A DNA stretch of 64,000 bases from contig JARVLF010000011.1 of assembly GCA_030849465.1 (NCBI GenBank), positions 372,001 through 436,000 on the forward strand, in the 5' to 3' direction. Origin of the DNA: Moesziomyces globuligerus. Its lineage: Eukaryota; Basidiomycota; Ustilaginomycetes; Ustilaginales; Ustilaginaceae. Shown piece after piece: positions 58,454-64,000 of the stretch. How positions within the stretch are numbered: the first letter of the stretch is position 1; each line of letters begins with the position of its first letter. The translations under genes and the position numbers were made by a program. The notes below the pieces were generated by a model. That model did not search any database. It worked only from the letters and a program-made list of their open reading frames with translations, and had not been told where the DNA came from.

Positions 58454-59715
58454 ATGGCGCCGCAATCTCGCATCTACTTGACGCGCCACTCGCAGGCGGA
58501 GCATGTAAGTTCAGCTTCTCGTCACCACAAGCTCCCATCGCGCCTTATGAGACAGGGTGCTGACCTGGTTGCATTGTACGCCGGCTGTGACAGAATGTGG
58601 CGGACGACTACTCGATTCCGGATGCACCCCTGACGCCGCTGGGAAAGCAGCAGTCTGGCCGATTGCCCTCGTTGACGACCGAGCTGCAGGGGTGCGCCCA
58701 AGTCATCCTGTCCTCGGGCCTGAAGCGTACGTTGCAGAGCACCAAGATCGGCTATGCGCCGCTGATCGAGCGCCTCGGCGGTTTGGACAAGGTGGTGGTG
58801 CTGCCCCAGCTGCAGGAGTGCAACGACTTCCCTTGCGACACGGGCTCGCCCCGCCAAGTGCTCGAACGCGATGCCGAGCTCCAGGGCTTCGACCTCTCGC
58901 AGCTCACCCCGGACTGGACCAGCAAGCAGGGCTTCTACGCCGCTGACGAGGCCTCGCTCACCAACCGCGCCCAGTGGGTCCGCCAGTACATCCGCTCCAG
59001 GCCCGAGCAAGACATCGTCGTCATGGCTCACGGCGACATCCTTCGCAGAATCACCGGTGAACCCTACGTAAGTGCCAGCCCCTCCACGCCATCCCTTCGC
59101 CTTCGCATCCATTTCACCGTAGCCTGACGTTTGTCTTTTTCGTTGGATTTTGCAGCCTTGGAAGAACGCAGAGGTGCGACTGTTCCAGTTCGACCCGGCC
59201 TCGGTCGATACGGAAACATGCCCGCTCGTGCACGTGCAGAACATCGCCACGGGCGGTGCTGTAGCCGAACCCACCTCGGGCGACATGGTGGCCGGCAAGG
59301 ACCCCAACTCGGCTCTGTGAGCATCTCCCTCCCTTGTACCCCAACTCCCCATAGACGGCTCACGGAGAATGCCCTCCGACTACTCTCTGAGCAAATGCTA
59401 TAGATGCGCTTCCGGGATCCCCTCGCTCCACGCCGTGTGATGATACGAGAAAGCTGACCTCGATGGCGCGTTCTTCGGTACCGCAGGCCTGCGATCCCCG
59501 TATCCAATTCGGGCTCGCTGCACGACTTTGTTGCCCCATCCGCCGCGGCCACACCTGCAGCCAAGAGCGCTGAGCTGACCAAGATCGAGGAGAGGGTGCG
59601 ACAGCGTCAGTCGATGCTGCTCGAGCAGACCAACGAGTTGCAGGAGTTGGAAAAGCGGCTCCAGGCGGCCGAGGCGCGCAAGAGGGAACTCGAATCGCGC
59701 GGTGGCTTCGTCTGA
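58454..59715 (+). CDS. Histidine phosphatase/phosphoglycerate-mutase-like protein with C-terminal coiled coil, four exons
   Basis: Exons 58454-58504, 58594-59067, 59156-59316 and 59487-59715; the three introns all follow GT...AG. Product 304 aa. The first exon encodes LTRHSQAEH and the second begins N, rebuilding the fungal RHxQxEHN motif (His12, phosphohistidine). SSGLKRTLQST and ECNDFPCDTGSP are the second and third conserved blocks. VVMAHGDILRRI carries the second His (163). Exon 4 adds about 75 residues rich in Glu/Arg/Leu (TKIEERVRQRQSMLLEQTNEL), a predicted coiled coil. Intron 3 begins so that retention gives CTG TGA, ending the protein one codon later without the coiled coil. It acts on an unknown phospho-substrate. 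Confidence 0.88.
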
Positions 59716-60119
59716 CCGCCACCCCCGCACTCAACACTCTAGCCCTTGTCGCTGATATCATGCATTCAATCCAACCATGACTGAGTTGTAGCGATGTCTC
59801 CCTCGCCACGGCTGTGTCTGCCAATCATGGCATGAGGTCGGAACCCGGGCGAGCATGATTGGGGCAGCAGCCGTGCGTCTTCTTTTTCTTTTTCTTTTGG
59901 GCGCCGAGGTGCGACTGATTTTTTTTCCGAGCCGGTGCCGCTCGTGTGGACCCTGAATCGTGAATCACTTCAACTAGGGCAGCACGCCGCCGACACCTTG
60001 CTGCGCACTACGCTCATCACCACCGACGGCGACGCAGGAATGGCGACATTACGCACACAGTGCCGCTTGCATTAGCATCATCACCTGCCACACGCATCGG
60101 CGCAGGCTGCAGTGACACC
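59716..60119. other. Intergenic spacer
   Basis: 404 bp between the phosphatase and the WD40 gene. Includes a T-rich tract near 59880-59925. The leader of the downstream gene is open in frame to a GTG but has no ATG before 60120. Confidence 0.45.
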
Positions 60120-63100
60120 ATGGACTGGCTGGCGTCGTTCGATCCTGCAGCCGCCTCGAGCAGCTCGAGCAGCTCGCGCACTCAGCAGCATCGTGGCCAG
60201 CCCACCGCCGACGCACACCAGCGCACCGCTACAGCATCGACCAGCTCTCCTGCAGCGTCGTCTTCATCTCGACAAGGTGCGTATCCCAGTCGTCCACAGT
60301 ATGTTCCGCCAACACGATCGGCTGGCCGGGCATACAACCCGAGGCCGCCGCCGAGAACCTCGCTGCGCACCAGGGCCGCTCCGCCGGCAGCTGCGCTGAG
60401 GCAGGAAGATACCCAGCCCAACGAGAACCAGCTCCGCGCCAAGCCATGGGAGTCCCACACTCCTCCGTCCATCGGCGCCTCAAAGGCAAAGCGAAAGTTG
60501 CCCGAAAGGGCAACGCCGGCGCAGTCGCAAGCACCATCGTCGTCCAAGCCTTCTGAACAGCGGCCCTCGAACAAAAGACCACCGAGTCATCACAATCAGC
60601 AATCATATCGACCCCCAAAGAGCCAGCGCAAAGCAATGAAGCAACAGTCTTACCATGCAAACCACCAGCAACCTCGCAAACATCGCGATGATTACCCACC
60701 AGCTCCGTCGGCGTCGAAATGCATCGACGCGCCTCACTCCCAGCCCTCACGCACAAAACCGAGTCCGATCAGCATCGATGACGTCTCTCCAGAGATCCGG
60801 CTCTGGTCTTCACAAGCTCGAGCTCAGGCGGAAAAGCGCGTGGCCATCGCCAACATGAGTGCGCGGCCGTCGGATTCCATCGATTCTATCCGCGAACAGC
60901 TCGAACCCACCAAGCACAACGAGCACGAGGAGGCCTGGCGTCGCTCCCAGCACCAGCTCGCCCACCCTCGTAGCCACAGCATTATGCTGTGCCTTGCCCT
61001 CAGTAATCAACCGCACCGACTGCTCAGGCTGCTCCACGTCCGCGTCGAGCTCTATCACTGCGTCGCCTCCCTCCTCGACCCCGAGACCCGGGAGCGGAGA
61101 CGCGAAGCGGCACTGGTAAAGCTTTTACGCAGCGCGCTTCTCGCGCTTCTCAAACTCGACCACGCAGACGTCGACACGACGACGTTCTGCTCTACCGAGC
61201 AGATGCTCAGGCCGGATGACCCGGTGATCATCGACACTGAGGATCAGATCAGGGACACAGACGATGTCGGCCTCTATGCGCTAGCGGCGCTGACCAACAT
61301 GCTGGCGACCTTCGGCCCACGCATTTTGGATGTTGAGTGGGATGACGTTGACCGTTGGAAACACAAACACAAGATCAAAGTCAAAACGACGCCCCGGGCA
61401 GTCGTAATGTCCGGCCATTACGGAAAGGACGAGGTGGCCCAACCGACAAGAAAAGACACGAAGGCAAAAGCGAGTGCAGCCGCTAGAGAGGAGCGGAAGG
61501 AAGATCAGCCGGTGCATCAGCTTCCGAAGGTCGACGCTCGATCTGGCATCGCCGAAGATTCAGTTACAGGACCTGCTGCGGTGGAAAGCGAGGCTCCGCA
61601 AAAGAGCCATACACTTGGCCAGCCACAGAGTGCTGACGCTCTGGTCGAATGCACCGACTCAGGTGCAAACACTGAGATCGACCCCGCTGCGCGTCGTGGG
61701 ATCCGAACCCCGACGCCGAAACTGCCGCCTTGCCGCCAAGTGGACTCGCAGCCGGCTGCGATCCACGAGTCTCGCGAAAGCCAAGTGATCGAAGCCGCGG
61801 AGCCAGATGCAGACGTGCGTGCCTCTGTAGAGGCTAGCGGAACCACGCCCGAGATCTCGCAATCTCGTCAAGTAGATCTGAGCACAGAAGGCATCGACGA
61901 CCGCGCCGATAACCACGCTGTCGAGGCAACGGAGCCAGATCCATACACGCTTGGTTCACGAGACATGATCCGAACACCTTCACCGCCCCCGCCGCCTCCT
62001 TCTCAACAACGACAACCCGCGGACAGTGCCAGGGCCGCAATCGAGCCTGCCCCTGCAGCTGGAAGCGCCCTTCACCCTCGGCCTCACTCTAGCCCGAACA
62101 AGCTCGGCAAACTCAAGGGCCTCCGCAGCATCGTCGCGCACACTCCGTGTGTCGAACCCAACCGAGCGCTCGAAGCGGAATTAAGCGGCCAAGACGAGGC
62201 CACGCTCGAAGAGGCGCGGCAGGCGCAGGAGTTAGCACAGTTCCTCGAAGGGCGACACTCGTCCGACGATGAAGACGACGACGATGATCGACCCTTGGCT
62301 CAACTGTCGCAACCGATCCGTCGCGACAACACTGCTCGGCAGACGGCCGGGAATGAATCGGACCCGGACGAAGATGTTCCGCTGCAGGATCTTCTGCGTC
62401 GGCACTCGCCTCCCGTCACCTCGACGGCGACTAGACCAGCAACAGAAGGCGCGCGTGCAACGTCAGCGACGAAGCCATTCCAATCGGACGTATGGGGCGT
62501 CGACCAGGCACGTGCGTTTTCGAGTACGCGCGGACTCGCGATCAAGTACCTCGTTCCCTTGGCCAGTCCATCGTTGGAGGCGCGCCCCGGCGTGCGCACC
62601 CGCGCGACCATGTTCGACGCAGCCATCGGCGTGACGGACCACGGGCGCATCGCGACGTTCTCCGAGGAGCCCTACTCGAGCGGGCGACGGGACGGCGAAG
62701 GGGCACCCGATTGGGTGATGCAGCTTCGCACGCGGGATGCGGATGCCAAGCTCAAAAGCGACAAGGTGGGGCCGATCGATCGCGTCGAAGATGCGTCGCG
62801 GCTGACGTCCAAAGTGTGCGGGATCGCATCGTCGACACGGAGGCTGCTGGGGATGGGCCCGTACGACGAGTATCCGTGCCAGGTGAGCATGGTGATGCTG
62901 GACGAGGGCAGGGGCCATCGGACGTATCATCTGGACGAAAGGCCGCACGCGCAGGGTGCGACGAGCATGTCGCATTTCCCGCGCACCGATCCGGACGATG
63001 CAGCGTCGATCGACTTTGCCACCGGCGGACTGGACGGGATAGTCACTCACTGGCACTGGCGAGCGCGGTCTACGGCGGCGCGCACGCAGAGGCTACATAC

Positions 63101-63644
63101 GCTGCACGATGCCAAGCCCGTCGTGGCGCTGGAACACGTCTCGTCGCGCGCCAACGTCCTCGCCTCGGCATCCATCGGGACCGTGATCGGATTCGACCTC
63201 GCTGCGCTGACGCTCGGCTTCTCGTGGACTACGAGCGACCGGATCGTGCATCTCCAACGCACGCCCGATCCGAAACTCATGCTCGGCGTACTGGCCAGGA
63301 GGGACTACGACCAGTTCAGAATGTTTGACATCACAGGCGGCAACGGGCCCATCTCACGGCCGGTCATTTCGTTTGGCTGGCTCAACGACGCAGAGGGCAA
63401 GCTGCCGTTAGGAAGGGGAGCATTCCATCCGAGCCGGAGGGCCATCTTTGCCCATGCGGCAGAGGACGGACATGTGCGCGTGTGGGACCTGCGCAATGCC
63501 AGAGACCCGCTGCTCGACCTCCGCGTCTCGGACGAGCCCATCGTCCAGGCGGTCTGGGCCAACTCGGGCCAGGAGGAGAGCGCAGATCGACTCTACGCCG
63601 CCACCCCGCGCGGTGTCCGCTCCATCGCCTGGTGTCAAGCCTAG
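60120..63644 (+). CDS. Disordered-N-terminus WD40-repeat protein
   Basis: 1174 aa, one exon, ATG at 60120 (CACCATGG). Residues 1-260 are Ser/Pro/Gln-rich with basic runs (KSQRKAMKQQ). A globular helical region follows at about 260-430 (DSIDSIREQLEPTKHNEHEEAW, LLRLLHVRVELYHCVASLLD, GLYALAALTNMLATFGPRILDVEW). A long acidic/Pro-rich stretch (about 450-800) holds an imperfect duplication. WD40-like blades lie at the C-terminus (about 880-1174): VTHWHWRARS, TVIGFDLAALTLGFSW, RMFDITGGNGP, IFAHAAEDGHVRVWDLRNARDPLL. The propeller may be complete or divergent; some blades are hard to count. Nuclear or chromatin scaffolding is possible, but nothing specific supports it. No known family recognised. Confidence 0.75.
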   Translation: MDWLASFDPAAASSSSSSSRTQQHRGQPTADAHQRTATASTSSPAASSSSRQGAYPSRPQYVPPTRSAGRAYNPRPPPRTSLRTRAAPPAAALRQEDTQPNENQLRAKPWESHTPPSIGASKAKRKLPERATPAQSQAPSSSKPSEQRPSNKRPPSHHNQQSYRPPKSQRKAMKQQSYHANHQQPRKHRDDYPPAPSASKCIDAPHSQPSRTKPSPISIDDVSPEIRLWSSQARAQAEKRVAIANMSARPSDSIDSIREQLEPTKHNEHEEAWRRSQHQLAHPRSHSIMLCLALSNQPHRLLRLLHVRVELYHCVASLLDPETRERRREAALVKLLRSALLALLKLDHADVDTTTFCSTEQMLRPDDPVIIDTEDQIRDTDDVGLYALAALTNMLATFGPRILDVEWDDVDRWKHKHKIKVKTTPRAVVMSGHYGKDEVAQPTRKDTKAKASAAAREERKEDQPVHQLPKVDARSGIAEDSVTGPAAVESEAPQKSHTLGQPQSADALVECTDSGANTEIDPAARRGIRTPTPKLPPCRQVDSQPAAIHESRESQVIEAAEPDADVRASVEASGTTPEISQSRQVDLSTEGIDDRADNHAVEATEPDPYTLGSRDMIRTPSPPPPPPSQQRQPADSARAAIEPAPAAGSALHPRPHSSPNKLGKLKGLRSIVAHTPCVEPNRALEAELSGQDEATLEEARQAQELAQFLEGRHSSDDEDDDDDRPLAQLSQPIRRDNTARQTAGNESDPDEDVPLQDLLRRHSPPVTSTATRPATEGARATSATKPFQSDVWGVDQARAFSSTRGLAIKYLVPLASPSLEARPGVRTRATMFDAAIGVTDHGRIATFSEEPYSSGRRDGEGAPDWVMQLRTRDADAKLKSDKVGPIDRVEDASRLTSKVCGIASSTRRLLGMGPYDEYPCQVSMVMLDEGRGHRTYHLDERPHAQGATSMSHFPRTDPDDAASIDFATGGLDGIVTHWHWRARSTAARTQRLHTLHDAKPVVALEHVSSRANVLASASIGTVIGFDLAALTLGFSWTTSDRIVHLQRTPDPKLMLGVLARRDYDQFRMFDITGGNGPISRPVISFGWLNDAEGKLPLGRGAFHPSRRAIFAHAAEDGHVRVWDLRNARDPLLDLRVSDEPIVQAVWANSGQEESADRLYAATPRGVRSIAWCQA
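61734..61941 (+). repeat. Imperfect internal duplication in the WD40 protein
   Basis: Two protein segments of 26 residues (DNA 61734-61809 and 61866-61941) share RQVD...I..R....(V)EA.EPD. Related IRTPTP / IRTPSP sequences also occur near 61700 and 61970. Diverged repeat within the disordered region. Confidence 0.6.
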
Positions 63645-63860
63645 CCTGAATCCCAAAGCGACCTTTTCTTCCTTTCCTGACAATTGTGTGTCTTTTGTGC
63701 GTGCGAGTGTGAACTGCCGTCATGGTGGGCGAGGAGAGAGAGCGAATGGAGCAAGCCGAGGTGCGGTGGAAATGCGAACAGTCGAGGGCAGGCACTGTGA
63801 GAGATTGCGTTGTCATTGAAACGTACCCGAGCGGGGCGTCGTACAGTTCGACGAAATGGT
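63645..63860. other. Convergent spacer
   Basis: 216 bp between the WD40 stop and the stop of the last gene on the minus strand. Confidence 0.4.
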
Positions 63861-63961
63861 TTAGTGGTGCTGGGCGTCGAGGGCGGCCTTCTTCTCTGCC
63901 TCGGTGAACATGGGCGGCGGCAGGTTGCGCTCCCACTTGGTGCCGTCCTCGAACATGGCGG
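63861..63961 (-). CDS. Terminal exon of a gene leaving the right edge
   Basis: On the minus strand a TTTTGCAG acceptor precedes an exon at 63961-63861. It starts in phase (two bases finish the previous codon) and encodes AMFEDGTKWERNLPPPMFTE..., ending AAL DAQHH and TAA. The preceding intron (63962 to beyond 64000) has a pyrimidine tract and a CTGAC branch-site-like sequence. The charged, Pro-rich 33-residue end is typical of a small subunit's C-terminus, but I do not recognise the family. An alternative is that the ATG at 63956-63954 is the start (GCCGCCATG context) of a 31-residue protein with a 5'-UTR intron; less likely. Confidence 0.55.
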
Positions 63962-64000
63962 CTGCAAAAGTAAGGCGAGAGGGGAGAAGGTGTCAGTTTG

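Noticed and set aside
60060..60119. N-terminal extension of the WD40 protein from GTG 60060
   Set aside because: Non-ATG start; ATG 60120 has an excellent CACCATGG context.
1..64000. CRISPR arrays, insertion sequences, phage, retrotransposon or secondary-metabolite clusters
   Set aside because: No regularly spaced repeats, transposase, reverse transcriptase, NRPS or PKS coding sequence was seen; content is ordinary fungal chromosome.

Overview
The window is chromosomal DNA from a basidiomycete fungus, most likely a smut or a smut-related yeast (Ustilaginales). This rests on several features. The DNA is GC-rich and most genes are intron-poor, with short GTAAGT-type introns of about 77-290 nt. 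Serine/alanine/proline-rich disordered extensions are common, and there is a division-1 chitin synthase, a TOR-pathway Rheb GTPase and a fungal D-amino-acid oxidase. I see no plasmid, phage, CRISPR or bacterial feature. The species assignment is inference.

Layout. 1-13 kb: a truncated acidic protein gene running off the left edge (-), a small orphan protein (-), a long gene-free promoter region, a secreted GH128-type beta-glucanase (+), a two-exon D-amino-acid oxidase (-) and a disordered Ser/Ala/Pro protein (-). 14-27 kb is a dense housekeeping block: an intron-containing tRNA-Gly(GCC), an RNase P/MRP Rpr2/Rpp21-family subunit, Rheb, a TBC1D20/Gyp8-like RabGAP, proteasome subunit alpha-2, the rRNA-processing factor NOL10/Enp2, mitochondrial ribosomal protein uL11m and the Fe-S scaffold Isu1.

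27-37 kb is gene-poor. It carries a secreted alpha/beta-hydrolase-like protein whose catalytic serine position is glycine, a roughly 0.75 kb block extremely rich in TCGA and CTAG, several simple repeats, and an anion:cation-symporter type MFS transporter. 37-49 kb: a coiled-coil disordered protein preceded by a short uORF, a divergent TBC protein, a chitin synthase and an aldo-keto reductase. 49-64 kb: a 1511-residue AMPK-like kinase, coatomer zeta, a palmitoyl-protein thioesterase with a membrane tail, an MBD4-like DNA glycosylase, a four-exon histidine phosphatase, a WD40 protein and the terminal exon of a gene leaving the right edge.

The genes are a normal eukaryotic mix and do not form one pathway. 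Links by function are tRNA processing (tRNA-Gly beside an RNase P subunit), ribosome biogenesis (Enp2 divergent from uL11m), early secretory traffic (TBC1D20-like RabGAP, COPI zeta) and cell-wall glucan/chitin metabolism. I found no convincing new multi-gene system. The best leads are the TCGA/CTAG block, the serine-less hydrolase, a Rheb with Gln in place of the NKxD Asn, a TBC protein lacking both catalytic fingers, and an MBD4-type glycosylase without a methyl-binding domain.
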